Shown: positions 1 through 9,171 of the stretch, piece after piece | Numbering within the stretch: position 1 is the first letter of the stretch | How the letters are laid out: the number at the start of each line of letters is the position of its first letter | Notes under the pieces: model-generated | What the model was told of the DNA's origin: nothing | The model's input: the letters and a program-made list of their open reading frames with translations, nothing else | Database searches by the model: none | Assembly (NCBI RefSeq): GCF_014192095.1 | Contig: NZ_JACHXN010000012.1 | Coordinates: 103,728-167,727 of the forward strand | Source: Phyllobacterium trifolii | Lineage (GTDB): Bacteria; Pseudomonadota; Alphaproteobacteria; Rhizobiales; Rhizobiaceae | DNA: 64,000 nt | Direction: 5' to 3' | Position numbers and translations under genes: made by a program

Positions 1-179
1 TCTGCCCCGCCATTGCCGTACATTTCCGCCGTATCGATCAGGCTCATGCCGAGATCGAGGCCAAGCCGCAGTGCATCCGCTTCCTGATAGAACTGCCGTC
101 TGTCCTCGCCCATGAACCATGTTCCCTGACCGAGCACCGGAACCATCTCACCTGAGGGAAGAGCCGTCTGCTTCATCAT
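1..179 (-). CDS. Aldo/keto reductase, N-terminal part (cut by window edge)
   Basis: Reading from 179 downwards the frame gives an aldo/keto reductase start: a short beta-hairpin, a GQGTW segment, and then the family's DTAEMYGNG catalytic stretch (Asp and Tyr of the tetrad) around residues 47-56. Only about 59 residues lie in the window. The protein should be an NADPH-dependent carbonyl reductase with a TIM barrel. Two ATGs in tandem (179 and 176) could start it. It lies 2 bp downstream of the GFA gene on the same strand, so the two are probably cotranscribed. Substrate unknown. Confidence 0.75.
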   Translation of the reverse strand, partial: MMKQTALPSGEMVPVLGQGTWFMGEDRRQFYQEADALRLGLDLGMSLIDTAEMYGNGGA

Positions 180-181
180 AT

Positions 182-676
182 CTAACCTTGCATCGCCGTT
201 GTGAAGCGCGCTTTGGCTTCAGCACTCCAGACCTGTTCCGCATCGTAATTGCCTTCGAAGGCCGGAACACCCGCTGGCAACGCGACCCATGAATGCTTGG
301 TCGTTGTGAAACAATGAATATCGGGAGATAGCTTTGAAGCGTCGTCCAACGTGCCGACGTAGACAAGCGCGAAAGTCTCACCAAGCTGGGAATGATTGGC
401 CCATAGCGGTACGGAACAGCGCGGGCAGCGATGGATCATCTGGCCAGCTGGCAATGCCGACGCCGTGTGAATCGCATCAGGCTTGCCCTCACCGGTGAGT
501 ATAATGCGGTCCGCCTCGATCATGGCGTTGACCGCGAAAGCCGAACCCGACATCCGCTGGCAATAACGGCAGTGGCAGCCGTGGACAACGATCGGCGCAG
601 TTTCCATGCGGTAGCGCACATGGCCGCAAACGCAACCCCCGGTCAGGCCGCCCGAGACATCCGAATCTGTCGCCAT
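182..676 (-). CDS. GFA/CENP-V family zinc-binding protein
   Basis: The 164-residue protein has the cysteine pattern of the GFA (glutathione-dependent formaldehyde-activating enzyme, Mss4-like) fold: C15-x-C17 in the first strand, C34-x-C36-xx-C39 (HCHCRYCQ), and CPRC at 84-87. These bind structural and catalytic zinc. Family members range from Gfa-type S-hydroxymethylglutathione enzymes to uncharacterised carbon-sulfur lyase-like proteins, and residues alone do not decide which. It precedes the aldo/keto reductase with a 2-bp gap, suggesting a small detoxification operon. The assignment to the family is firm, the substrate is not known. Confidence 0.85.
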   Translation of the reverse strand: MATDSDVSGGLTGGCVCGHVRYRMETAPIVVHGCHCRYCQRMSGSAFAVNAMIEADRIILTGEGKPDAIHTASALPAGQMIHRCPRCSVPLWANHSQLGETFALVYVGTLDDASKLSPDIHCFTTTKHSWVALPAGVPAFEGNYDAEQVWSAEAKARFTTAMQG

Positions 677-891
677 TGATGTTCCTCCTTGCCTCCCGAT
701 GATTGCGCAATTGCATCAGGAAGTGAAGGCTCCGGATCGACGGCTCCTGCTTTCATTCGGTGAAATTGATGAAAGCTGCGCCATTGCAACGTTCGATTCC
801 TTGGGTTAACTCTGTCAACCCGCAAGACCGGCTGCAAACTCAAACAAGAGGTGCCGACTTGCAGAAAGGTGTGAATGGGAGGGGACGCTGC

Positions 892-1500
892 ATGTCACGA
901 TGGCTGGCCATCACGGGCTGGATCGATGAATTCAATCGTCGCATAGCCATAGTCGCGATCTATTTTGTCTTGTTTGCATCGCTGGTTTGCGCCTTCAACG
1001 CGTTCCTGCGTTACAGTATCGGCACGATGATCTGGCTGGACCACAATGTCGGTGTCGGCGGCCTGTTTCGCGGCATCCTTGCCGTTTACGGCCGCAATTC
1101 AAATTCGCTTTCAGAACTGCAGTGGTATCTCTTCGCCGGCATGGTCATGCTGGGCGGTGCCTGGACATTGAAATTGAACGAGCACGTGCGCGTCGACCTC
1201 GTTTACGGCTCCGTCAGCGAAAGAACGAGGACGTGGATCGATTTGCTTGGCGGCCTGTTTTTCCTGCTGCCGATATGTTGCCTGATGATTTATTTCACGT
1301 GGCCCTGGTTCGTCCTGTCGTGGGTAACCAATGAAGGATCGTCCAACTCCGGCGGTCTTCCGCTCTGGCCCGTCAAGTTAAGCCTTCCGGTGGGCTTCGC
1401 ACTGGTGGGTCTGCAGGGCATTTCAGAACTCATCAAATGCTATCTCGCCCTCACCACTGATTATGTTCGCGAATTTGCCTACGAGAAACCCGTTCAATGA
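892..1500 (+). CDS. TRAP transporter small permease (DctQ type)
   Basis: This 202-residue protein has four hydrophobic segments and the short-loop layout of the TRAP small (Q) subunit, including the conserved region around WLYAG-type residues here seen as QWYLFAGMVMLGGAWTLKLNEHVRVD. ATG 892 is chosen because GGGAGGGG lies 7-14 bases before it; an upstream in-frame ATG at 760 has no such site. The stop overlaps the large permease start by four bases (ATGA), so the two subunits are translationally coupled. With the M subunit it forms the Na+-driven membrane part of a tripartite uptake system in the inner membrane. No periplasmic binding protein gene is seen nearby. Confidence 0.9.
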   Translation: MSRWLAITGWIDEFNRRIAIVAIYFVLFASLVCAFNAFLRYSIGTMIWLDHNVGVGGLFRGILAVYGRNSNSLSELQWYLFAGMVMLGGAWTLKLNEHVRVDLVYGSVSERTRTWIDLLGGLFFLLPICCLMIYFTWPWFVLSWVTNEGSSNSGGLPLWPVKLSLPVGFALVGLQGISELIKCYLALTTDYVREFAYEKPVQ

Positions 1501-2939
1501 TGACATTCTTTGCTGACAATCTTGCCCCGTTGATGTTCTTCGGGCTGATCATCTTTATGGTGATCGGCTATCCCGCAGCATTTTCCCTCGCCGCAGTCGG
1601 GCTTTTCTTCGGCTTTATTGGCATCGAAATGGGCGAAATCAGCCCGGACTTCCTCGGTAATCTCACCTACCAGATGTTTTCGGTCCTCTCCAACGAGTTG
1701 CTGTTGGCCATCCCGTTTTTCACGTTCATGGGCGTCATCCTTGAACGGTGCGGCCTCGCCGAGGACCTGCTTGAAGGATTTGGTCAGCTGTTCGGTGGCG
1801 TTCGCGGCGGCCTTTCTTACGCGGTCATCCTTGTCGGTGCCATTCTCGGCGCAATCACGGGAACCGTTGCAGCCTCGGTGATCGCAATGGGGCTCATTTC
1901 GCTGCCCGTGATGGCGAAATACGGCTACAATATCCGCCACGCCACCGGTGTCATCGCGGCTTCCGGCACGATCACCCAACTTATTCCGCCATCGCTTGTG
2001 CTCATCGTCCTTGCCGATCAGCTCGGCAAGTCGCCGGGTGATATGTATATCGGTGCGACCGGAGCGAGCATCGTTCAGGTGCTGCTGTTCGCGGGCTGGG
2101 TGTTCGTCCTCAGTATCATCAGGCCGGATCACGTTCCCGCGCTTCCGCCGGAAGCGCGCACCCTCCGTGGCTGGCCGCTGCTGGCACGCTGCGCTCGCGG
2201 CATGATCCCGTCGCTTGCTCTCATCTTCATCGTGCTCGGCACGATCTTCATGGGCCTTGCCACACCCACGGAAGCCGGAGCGATGGGTGTTGTCGGTGCC
2301 ATGTTCATTGCCTGGCTGAACCGCCGCCTGACCTGGAAGCTCGTCTATCAGGCGATGGATATGACGATGCGCCTCACCGCCATGGTTGTATTCATTCTGC
2401 TCGGCGCGCGCGTGTTCAGTCTGGTGTTTCAGGGCGTCGGCGGCGGTCACTGGATCGAAACCATGCTGACCTCCCTGCCGGGAGGCGTCGTCGGCTTTCT
2501 GATCTTCGTCAATATCTTCATATTTATCCTCGCCTTCTTCCTCGATTTTTTCGAAATCGCCTTCATCGTCATTCCACTGCTAGCGCCCGCGGCATCCGCA
2601 CTGGGAATCGACCTCATCTGGTTCGGCGTCATGATCTGCGCCAATATGCAGACGAGTTTCATGCACCCGCCCTTCGGCTTTGCGTTGTTTTATCTCAGGG
2701 GCATCGCGCCAAAATCGATCAAGACCAGCGATATATACATGGGAGCAATCCCATGGCTGGTTCTGCAGCTGATCCTTGTGGGTCTACTCATCGCCTTTCC
2801 GGGGATGGTTACCTACTTCCTTGATTCGACGCCCGCGGTCGACCTGCAAAATATCCAGCTGAATTTGCCATCCGCTCCGGGCAACGACCTCGGCAATCCG
2901 CCGTCGTTCGATCTTGGGCAGCCGCCGTCGTTCAAGTAA
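1497..2939 (+). CDS. TRAP transporter large permease (DctM type)
   Basis: A 480-residue, roughly 12-helix protein of the DctM/IT superfamily, the transport subunit of a TRAP system. Typical blocks are visible: a GAILGAITGTVAASVIAMG stretch, the IPPSLVLIVLAD segment, and PTEAGAMGVVGA in the second half. The length and the hydrophilic C-terminal tail with a repeated PPSF motif (residues ~465-480) resemble the branch usually annotated as mannitol/chloroaromatic-type TRAP transporters; this is recalled, not tested. Coupled to the Q gene by an ATGA overlap. The matching DctP protein is not in the window and may be encoded elsewhere. Confidence 0.92.
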   Translation: MMTFFADNLAPLMFFGLIIFMVIGYPAAFSLAAVGLFFGFIGIEMGEISPDFLGNLTYQMFSVLSNELLLAIPFFTFMGVILERCGLAEDLLEGFGQLFGGVRGGLSYAVILVGAILGAITGTVAASVIAMGLISLPVMAKYGYNIRHATGVIAASGTITQLIPPSLVLIVLADQLGKSPGDMYIGATGASIVQVLLFAGWVFVLSIIRPDHVPALPPEARTLRGWPLLARCARGMIPSLALIFIVLGTIFMGLATPTEAGAMGVVGAMFIAWLNRRLTWKLVYQAMDMTMRLTAMVVFILLGARVFSLVFQGVGGGHWIETMLTSLPGGVVGFLIFVNIFIFILAFFLDFFEIAFIVIPLLAPAASALGIDLIWFGVMICANMQTSFMHPPFGFALFYLRGIAPKSIKTSDIYMGAIPWLVLQLILVGLLIAFPGMVTYFLDSTPAVDLQNIQLNLPSAPGNDLGNPPSFDLGQPPSFK

Positions 2940-3085
2940 TTGGCTGCGAAACGTCGGTCGGCATCGGCCGGCCGAGCCAGAGCGCTTTATGAATTCTTGA
3001 TATCTTTACTCTGAACCCGCAATGGAATTCATATCGGCGGGCATGGTATTTCTTTTGTGTACCCAAATCATTGGAGTGCATGGAA

Positions 3086-3244
3086 ATGACCATCTCGATG
3101 AATACTGTAGGATTAGACCAGACTAAACAAACGAACCTTACTGCGAAGCACGGCCAGAGGCTAATAACGCTGCTGGTGCTCACTGCTCTATTGGCAGGGG
3201 CCGCCGGTTTGAGACTCGCCGTCGCACTCAGTGTCTCTCTCTGA
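3086..3244 (+). CDS. Possible 52-residue membrane peptide
   Basis: Within the 390-bp gap between the TRAP permease and dapA, an ATG at 3086 opens 52 codons: a polar first half and a strongly hydrophobic second half (LITLLVLTALLAGAAGLRLAVAL) that could be one membrane helix. A GGAG stands 11-14 bases upstream, which is somewhat far. Base composition resembles coding sequence only weakly and I recognise no family. It may equally be untranslated leader of dapA. The rest of the gap shows no other gene. Confidence 0.25.
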   Translation: MTISMNTVGLDQTKQTNLTAKHGQRLITLLVLTALLAGAAGLRLAVALSVSL

Positions 3245-3329
3245 GCGAAGGGAGCTGGCCCATCCTGCTGCCGGCAGTTTGCCGGCGTTCGGGGCGGGTC
3301 TGCAGATAGATCGTAATAAGAGGAAATCC

Positions 3330-4310
3330 ATGACTACGAACAGCAAAGACGACCCTTCACGATGGAAGGGCGTGATGACCGCACTCGTCACGCCCTTCCA
3401 GAACGGCGTTATCGATTATGATGCTCTCGCCACCCTCTCGGAGTGGCATATACAATGCGGCATCGATGCCCTTGTCCCATGCGGGACCACCGGTGAAGCC
3501 CCTACCCTTGCCTGGGACGAGCGGCTGAAGGTCATCAGAACTTGCGTACGAACTTCACGCGGACGCGTGCCGGTCATTGCCGGTACAGGCACAAACAGCA
3601 CCGAACTGACGATTGCCCATACGTCCGCGGCCCAGTCCTGCGGCGCCGACGCTGCCCTCATTGTCACTCCATACTATAACAAGCCGAGCCAGGAGGGCAT
3701 TGTGCGGCACTTCGAGGCTATCGCGCAGAATACCAACCTGCCGATCATCGTCTACAATGTGCCGTCGCGTACGGGTGTCGACCTTACCATGCACACTCTC
3801 GACCGGCTTGCCCAGATTCCTTCGATCGTTGGTCTCAAAGACGCGACGGGAGAAGTCAAGCGCGTCGAATATATTCGCACGATATTCCATGACCGCTTCA
3901 TACTGCTGTCCGGTCACGATGAGACTGCATATGCATTTAATCTGCTGGGTGGCGACGGGATGATCTCGGTCATCGCCAACGTTTTACCGCACGTTTTCGT
4001 CGCCCTGCGCGATGCGTGCAAAGCCGGTGACTGGGCTACCGCCAGATACATTCAGCAAAGAATGCAGCCAGTCTTTAAGGCTTTTGACCTTGATACAAAT
4101 CCATGCCCGGTGAAGTATGCGCTCAAGCATCGCCGTGGCATGAGTGAAGAAGTTCGCCTGCCGCTCGTGCCCGTTTCCGTCGAAACAGCGGGAGAGATCC
4201 GATCGGCCTTGGATCATCTGGGTGGGACAGATGACGGCGCCAATGCAATCTTCAAGCAAGTCGAGACGCCTTCCGACGCTCAGACCGCACCGCTCGTCTG
4301 GCGCGTCTAG
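3330..4310 (+). CDS. dapA: 4-hydroxy-tetrahydrodipicolinate synthase (DapA family)
   Basis: The 326-residue protein is a class I pyruvate aldolase of the DapA/NAL family. It carries GTTGE at 52-56, the PYYNKP loop at 114-119, the YNVPSRTG block with Tyr142, and the Schiff-base lysine K170 in GLKDATGEV. These match true DapA, which condenses pyruvate with aspartate semialdehyde in lysine and diaminopimelate synthesis. ATG 3330 follows AGGAAA at proper distance; an in-frame upstream ATG at 3231 is less likely. A C-terminal extension of about 30 residues is unusual. Being next to TRAP permease genes, it could instead be a catabolic aldolase or dehydratase of the same family. Confidence 0.8.
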   Translation: MTTNSKDDPSRWKGVMTALVTPFQNGVIDYDALATLSEWHIQCGIDALVPCGTTGEAPTLAWDERLKVIRTCVRTSRGRVPVIAGTGTNSTELTIAHTSAAQSCGADAALIVTPYYNKPSQEGIVRHFEAIAQNTNLPIIVYNVPSRTGVDLTMHTLDRLAQIPSIVGLKDATGEVKRVEYIRTIFHDRFILLSGHDETAYAFNLLGGDGMISVIANVLPHVFVALRDACKAGDWATARYIQQRMQPVFKAFDLDTNPCPVKYALKHRRGMSEEVRLPLVPVSVETAGEIRSALDHLGGTDDGANAIFKQVETPSDAQTAPLVWRV

Positions 4311-4378
4311 TACCAAAACGCAATTCAACAAAATCAATCGCTTCAGGCCGGTAAGCCTGAAGCTGAAAGTGAGAAATC

Positions 4379-4642
4379 ATGGCATATGCTGTAAAAAAAC
4401 ACGACAACTCGAACAATTGTTACCGCTTTCTTGTCGGTCGCAACATTGACGGCTGCTGGATCGTCTGTGACAGGCAGCGTCTGGTCGGCGGTCTCTTTGC
4501 GGACAAGCAATCGGCCATACATTTTGCCGTTGCGCAGAGTGAGCACCAGCCGGGTGCGGTCTGGTGCGCCGAGGACGATAATTGTCTGCTCGCCGATCCC
4601 TGGCAGGACCTATCCGAACCATCTTACCGTAGACGAGCCTGA
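4379..4642 (+). CDS. Small hypothetical protein, 87 residues
   Basis: A compact protein beginning MAYAVKKHDNSNN with a central beta-rich stretch (CYRFLVGRNIDGCWIVCDRQRLVGGLF) and an alanine/phenylalanine helix (SAIHFAVAQ). The layout is reminiscent of the DUF2188-type small proteins, but I cannot place it firmly. It lies 68 bp after dapA on the same strand and runs tail-to-tail with ptsN. The ATG follows GTGAGAAATC, a weak ribosome site. Function unknown. Confidence 0.6.
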   Translation: MAYAVKKHDNSNNCYRFLVGRNIDGCWIVCDRQRLVGGLFADKQSAIHFAVAQSEHQPGAVWCAEDDNCLLADPWQDLSEPSYRRRA

Positions 4643-4645
4643 GCG

Positions 4646-5107
4646 CTAAAGTTCCTCTGTAAAACACGAATAAAGCGACGTTGCGTCTTTCGCCGCTCTC
4701 ATTTGATCAAGGACACCGGGCGAGCGCAGCTTCCTGGAAAAACACGCCAGCACATTGAGATGCTTGTTGGGTTCCTCGTCCGGCGTCAGTAACAGGAAGA
4801 CAATATCCACTGGCTTGCCATCGATCGATTCGAAGTCAATGGGCTGCGTCAGTCGAGCAACCAACGCGACAGGTCGGCTAGTGCCGGCGATACGCGTATG
4901 CGGAAGGGCAACACCCTGTCCTACGCCAGTCGACCCCAGCTTTTCCCGCTTTAGCAGCGCACTCAGAATCGTATCGGCTGGAATTGCCGCAAGTTTACTT
5001 GCACTGGCAGACATTGCCTGCAGCGCCTGCGTCTTGGATGACACATCAAGATTCAAGATTACATTTTCCGGCTTTATATAGTCGGCTAATTTCATGGCAG
5101 TTCTCAT
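4646..5107 (-). CDS. ptsN: PTS IIA-like nitrogen-regulatory protein (EIIA-Ntr paralogue)
   Basis: A 153-residue PTS EIIA type-2 domain. The phosphorylated histidine is H70 in GVALPHTRI, preceded by the REKLGSTGVGQG block. Such proteins receive phosphate from EI-Ntr/NPr and act as regulators instead of sugar carriers. The gene lies only 27 bp downstream of kdpE at the end of the kdp operon; in E. coli and rhizobia dephosphorylated EIIA-Ntr is known to stimulate the KdpD kinase. The context therefore suggests a dedicated partner of KdpD. MKLADYI at 5095 is an alternative start. It may be a second copy besides an rpoN-linked ptsN. Confidence 0.85.
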   Translation of the reverse strand: MRTAMKLADYIKPENVILNLDVSSKTQALQAMSASASKLAAIPADTILSALLKREKLGSTGVGQGVALPHTRIAGTSRPVALVARLTQPIDFESIDGKPVDIVFLLLTPDEEPNKHLNVLACFSRKLRSPGVLDQMRAAKDATSLYSCFTEEL

Positions 5108-5134
5108 TCTATTTTCACTCGCGTGCGCGGGTGC

Positions 5135-5827
5135 TCACTCTACTTCTCTGAGGCGATAGCCGACGCCGGTCTCGGTCGTGATATATTGCGGTTGATCGGG
5201 CAGCCGCTCGATCTTCTGCCGGAGTTGCCGCACGTAAACGCGCAGATATTGCACATCCGTCGAACCTCCCCACACCTGCGCCAAGAGGAACCGGTGCGTC
5301 AGAGCCTTGCCCGCGTGCTGTACGAGGACACGCAGGATCTCATACTCCTTTGGCGACAGCTTGACCTCTTTGCCATCGACCTTGACGATGCGCTTGACCA
5401 GATCGACCGAAAGCCCACCTGTCTCGAAAATCGGCCTCTCGCCCTGCTGCTGCAACCTGTGTCGCAATGCGACACGTATGCGAGCGACGAGTTCATTCAT
5501 GCCGAACGGCTTGGTGATGTAATCATCTGCGCCGAGCTCCAGCGCCTGCACGATTCCGCCTTCATCCGTCCGGCTTGAAAGAATGACCACTGGCAGATCC
5601 GAACCCGCATCGCGCCAGCGGCGCAGCAGTTCGTAACCGGACAGGTCTGGCAGTCCGAGATCGAGCACGATGAGATCCGGCTGCGCCAAAGCTATCTGTT
5701 CGATCGCGGCGGTAGCGTTCATAGCCTCGATTACGTTGTAGCCCTGCGTGCTGAGGCCGAGCCGGAGCAACTTGCGGATGGGTGGCTCGTCATCCACAAC
5801 CAGGATCTTGACACTCGAATTTGTCAT
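5135..5827 (-). CDS. kdpE: KdpE, potassium-responsive OmpR-family response regulator
   Basis: Receiver domain with acidic pocket D12-D13, phospho-acceptor D56 in LIVLDLGLPDLSGYELL and K106 in DDYITKPF. A winged-helix OmpR DNA-binding domain follows (about 130-230), ending with the VYVRQLRQKIE and TETGVGYRL elements typical of KdpE. It partners KdpD and activates the kdp operon under potassium limitation or osmotic stress. Its start overlaps the kdpD stop by four bases. Length, 230 residues, is normal. Confidence 0.95.
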   Translation of the reverse strand: MTNSSVKILVVDDEPPIRKLLRLGLSTQGYNVIEAMNATAAIEQIALAQPDLIVLDLGLPDLSGYELLRRWRDAGSDLPVVILSSRTDEGGIVQALELGADDYITKPFGMNELVARIRVALRHRLQQQGERPIFETGGLSVDLVKRIVKVDGKEVKLSPKEYEILRVLVQHAGKALTHRFLLAQVWGGSTDVQYLRVYVRQLRQKIERLPDQPQYITTETGVGYRLREVE

Positions 5828-8529
5828 ATGAGTTCTTCCAGGTTTGGCGTCTCCTTCGGAACAGGCATCCTGATCGTGAAGATCGTACCCGACCGGTCGA
5901 TACGCCTTTCCGCTTTAATGGTGCCGCCCATGGCTTCTATGAAGCCGCGTGATATCGACAGGCCAAGCCCCGTGCCGGCTGTGACCTGATCGCCCTTGCG
6001 TACGCGATAGAATGTATTGAAAACCCGCTCCAGATCTTCGGCGGGGATGCCCGGCCCTTCGTCGATGACCTGCAGGATTACCCAGCCATCATCGGTCCAG
6101 GCCTGAATTCGCAGCGAGGAACCTTCCGGTGCATATTTGGAAGCATTGTCGAGAAGGTTGAACAATACCTGCTCGAACAGCACCGGATCGACCCTCAGCA
6201 TCGGCAGGTCGGGCGGAATATTAACCTCCGTCTTGTGCTGCCCAATGATTTTTCTAGCCCGGCTCAGCGCGGTGCCGACAATGTCGCCAACGTAGTGGAA
6301 CGCGAAATTCGGCTCCATTGCCCCAGATTCTATCCTGGTCATGTCTAGCAGATTGGCAATGAACCGGTTGAGCCGCTCGGACTCGTCGATGACAGTCCCG
6401 AGTAGTTCCACCCGCGCCTCAATCGGCAAGGCAGGTGCAAACTCCTTCAGGGTACCTGCTGCGCCCATGATGGCCGCAAGCGGGGTTTTCAGATCGTGCG
6501 AGATCGACGTCAGCAGCGCCGAGCGAAGGCGGTCGGCCTCCGCTGCGAGCTTGGCACGGTCGACATCGGCCACAAGCTGCGTGCGCTCTATGGCGACAGC
6601 CGCCTGATCAGCCAGTGCATCGAGCAGGCGTTGCTGCTCCGGTGTGAGCAGCGGCCCCTGTTTGTCACTATCCAGCCCTATGACGCCGACCGCCATGCGT
6701 CCTGTCCGCAATGGCAGATAAAGCCGCTTCGCACCCGGTAGCGTGTCGGCTCCCCGACCTGCTGCACGGTTGTTTTCCCAAGCCCAGCGCGCCGCCGCGA
6801 TGTCCGCATCGTCCAGCGTATCGTCAGGCGGATAGCCGGCCTTCACTTCGATTGTCCCATGATCCGGCAGGAGCAGGACCACACGCACTTTCAACATGGA
6901 TGCGATCTGGAACGCCGTCGCCCACAATACATCATCGAGCGTGCCGGTCCCAGCGAGCTTCTTGCTGAACAGATACAGATCTTCGGTCGTTCGTGCACGT
7001 TGACGTGCCGCCGAAGCCTGACGCTGGACCCGTGCGGTCAGATTGCTGGCAATGACTGCGACACCAAAGAAAAAGGCTAGCGCGATGACGCTTTCCGGAT
7101 CGCTAATATCGAGCGTGTAGAGCGGCTGGAGAAAGAAGAAATTGAGCATCAGGGCGCTAAGGACGGATGCGAACAAAGCCGGCCAGAGTCCGGCTGAAAC
7201 GGCCGAAGCGAGCACTGCCATGAGAAAGACGAGCGCAATGTTGCGCACGTCAACCACGCTCGAGAGCAAAAGGCCGAATGCGAGTGCACCGATCACATAG
7301 GCGGTGCTCAAGAGATAGGCTCTGATCCTGATGCTCGCCATCGGCGCCTGCTCAGCGGTCCGCACCGTGGGACCCGCACCCTCTTCGCTTCCCGAGATGA
7401 CATGCACGCTGATATTGCCAGCCCGGCGGATCAGATCATGAGATACCGACCCTTCAAAGAGTTCGCGCCATTGCGCCTTGTGCGGCTTGCCGATGACAAT
7501 GTGTGTAACATTGTTTTCCCGTGCGTGACGAGCAATTTCCTCGGCCGCATCCCGGCCCGGAAGTGTGATCGCATCACCGCCCAGCTGACCCGCAAGGCGC
7601 AGGGTAGATGCGATCCGATTACGATCCGCTTCTGAAAAACGCGTCGAGCGCTGTGTTTCCACGTTAACAGCTGTCCACGGCGCCCGAAGCCTATCCGCAA
7701 GACGGCGGGCATATCTGACAAGTGAAGCGCCGCCTGGATGCTCATCGATACAGACGAGAACCCGGTCGCCGGCTGCCCAGGGCCCGGATATCGCATTCGC
7801 TTGCATATGGGTGAGCAGCTGATCATCGACACGTTGCGCGGTACGCCGCAGCGCAAGCTCGCGCAGGGCAGTCAGATTGCCCGGCGAAAAATAGTTTTCC
7901 ATGGCGCGCTTGGCGTTGGCAGGAACGTAGACCTTGCCCTCCTGCAGACGCTTGATCAGATCAGCGGGCGTCAGATCGATGATCTCGACCTCATCGGCCT
8001 GGTCGATGACCGAATCCGGCACTGTTTCGCGCACCCGCACCTTGGTGATCTGCGCCACGACATCATTCAGGCTTTCGACATGCTGGATGTTCATTGTCGA
8101 ATAGACATCGATGTCGTGTGCCAGGATCTCCTGCACATCCATGTACCGCTTCGGATGTCGCGTGCCTGGAGCATTTGTATGTGCGAGTTCATCAACCAGA
8201 ACGAGGCTTGGCCGGTGTGCGAGGATTGCATCGAGGTCCATCTCCTGGAGATGATGATCCTTATAGTTGATCTGCGTGCGCCCGATCACTTCGAAACCGT
8301 TGACCAGCGCCTGTGTTTCCATGCGGCCATGCGTCTCGACGACACCGATCACCACATCCTTGCCATCTGCAAGTGCCGCTCGGCCAGCCATCAGCATTTC
8401 ATAGGTTTTGCCCACACCGGGTGCCGCCCCGAGAAAAATCTTCAGCCGTCCTCGCGTCTCGCGCTCCGCATTTTCAAGGAGTGCATCAGGCGATGGCCTC
8501 CTGTCGGTGTCGCGGCTGTCAGTGGGCAT
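5824..8529 (-). CDS. kdpD: KdpD, osmosensitive potassium sensor histidine kinase
   Basis: A 901-residue protein from the ATG at 8529, chosen over 8589 because GAGAGG lies just before it. Domains in order: KdpD N-terminal domain with Walker-type GAAPGVGKT (34-42), UspA-like domain (~255-380), four membrane helices (~402-495), GAF-like region (~520-650), HisKA with the autophosphorylated H678 in SISHDLKTPLA, and the HATPase with DNASKYAP, DEGPGIP and GTGLGLSI boxes. It senses potassium status and phosphorylates KdpE. The gene sits between kdpC and kdpE in the operon. Confidence 0.96.
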   Translation of the reverse strand: MPTDSRDTDRRPSPDALLENAERETRGRLKIFLGAAPGVGKTYEMLMAGRAALADGKDVVIGVVETHGRMETQALVNGFEVIGRTQINYKDHHLQEMDLDAILAHRPSLVLVDELAHTNAPGTRHPKRYMDVQEILAHDIDVYSTMNIQHVESLNDVVAQITKVRVRETVPDSVIDQADEVEIIDLTPADLIKRLQEGKVYVPANAKRAMENYFSPGNLTALRELALRRTAQRVDDQLLTHMQANAISGPWAAGDRVLVCIDEHPGGASLVRYARRLADRLRAPWTAVNVETQRSTRFSEADRNRIASTLRLAGQLGGDAITLPGRDAAEEIARHARENNVTHIVIGKPHKAQWRELFEGSVSHDLIRRAGNISVHVISGSEEGAGPTVRTAEQAPMASIRIRAYLLSTAYVIGALAFGLLLSSVVDVRNIALVFLMAVLASAVSAGLWPALFASVLSALMLNFFFLQPLYTLDISDPESVIALAFFFGVAVIASNLTARVQRQASAARQRARTTEDLYLFSKKLAGTGTLDDVLWATAFQIASMLKVRVVLLLPDHGTIEVKAGYPPDDTLDDADIAAARWAWENNRAAGRGADTLPGAKRLYLPLRTGRMAVGVIGLDSDKQGPLLTPEQQRLLDALADQAAVAIERTQLVADVDRAKLAAEADRLRSALLTSISHDLKTPLAAIMGAAGTLKEFAPALPIEARVELLGTVIDESERLNRFIANLLDMTRIESGAMEPNFAFHYVGDIVGTALSRARKIIGQHKTEVNIPPDLPMLRVDPVLFEQVLFNLLDNASKYAPEGSSLRIQAWTDDGWVILQVIDEGPGIPAEDLERVFNTFYRVRKGDQVTAGTGLGLSISRGFIEAMGGTIKAERRIDRSGTIFTIRMPVPKETPNLEELI

Positions 8530-8589
8530 TGTGGGCCTCTCATGCCAGAGCCGGGGGTTTGCGGCTGCAGATCCCCGGCTCCCATTCAA

Positions 8590-9159
8590 CTACTGTGCCG
8601 TCAGGCCATCAAGTGCCTGGTTGAGCGCCAGCACATTCACCACCGGTTCACCCATGAAACCGAGCTCGCGGCCTTGGACGTTCTGATCAACCAGCTGGCG
8701 GACGCGGGTTTCATCGATACCACGCGCCTTGGCGACGCGCGGCACCTGGAAATAGGCCCCTTCCGGCGAGACGTGCGGATCCAGACCGCTACCTGAGGTG
8801 GTAACGAGATCCATCGGCACCGGAGTATTCGGGTTGGTTGCCTGCAAGGCGGCCAGATCCGTCTTGATACGATCGATCAATTTCGGATTTGTCGGTCCAA
8901 GATTGGACCCACTGGACGCAGCGGCATTATACCCGTCACCCGCAGCAGATGGCCTGCCATGGAAGTACTTGTCGGCGGCGAAGGCCTGACCGATCAGTTC
9001 GGAACCGATGACGGTACCGTTCTTCTCGATGAGGCTGCCATTGGCCTGCCGCGGGAACAGGACCTGAGCGATGCCGGTCATGCCCAAAGGATAGATAAGG
9101 CCGGTTATGACCGTGAAGGCGATGATCATGATAATCGCGGGTTTGAGTTGTTTTAACAT
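8590..9159 (-). CDS. kdpC: KdpC, potassium-transporting ATPase subunit C
   Basis: The 189-residue protein has one N-terminal membrane helix (residues ~8-30) and the periplasmic KdpC domain with [28 protein letters not shown] residues (here from HGRPSAAG) and a [28 protein letters not shown] block. KdpC stabilises the KdpFABC complex and raises its affinity for ATP. It lies 12 bp downstream of kdpB and 60 bp upstream of the chosen kdpD start, in the same transcription unit. Confidence 0.96.
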   Translation of the reverse strand: MLKQLKPAIIMIIAFTVITGLIYPLGMTGIAQVLFPRQANGSLIEKNGTVIGSELIGQAFAADKYFHGRPSAAGDGYNAAASSGSNLGPTNPKLIDRIKTDLAALQATNPNTPVPMDLVTTSGSGLDPHVSPEGAYFQVPRVAKARGIDETRVRQLVDQNVQGRELGFMGEPVVNVLALNQALDGLTAQ

Positions 9160-9171
9160 TGGAATAATCCT

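Noticed and set aside
1494..2450. Long antisense frame of 318 codons across the TRAP permease
   Set aside because: Lies opposite a clear DctM gene; composition is His/Glu/Arg-rich as expected from antisense of a membrane protein.
7738..8796. Plus-strand frame of 352 codons over kdpD
   Set aside because: Antisense shadow of kdpD and kdpC; no ribosome site or domain.
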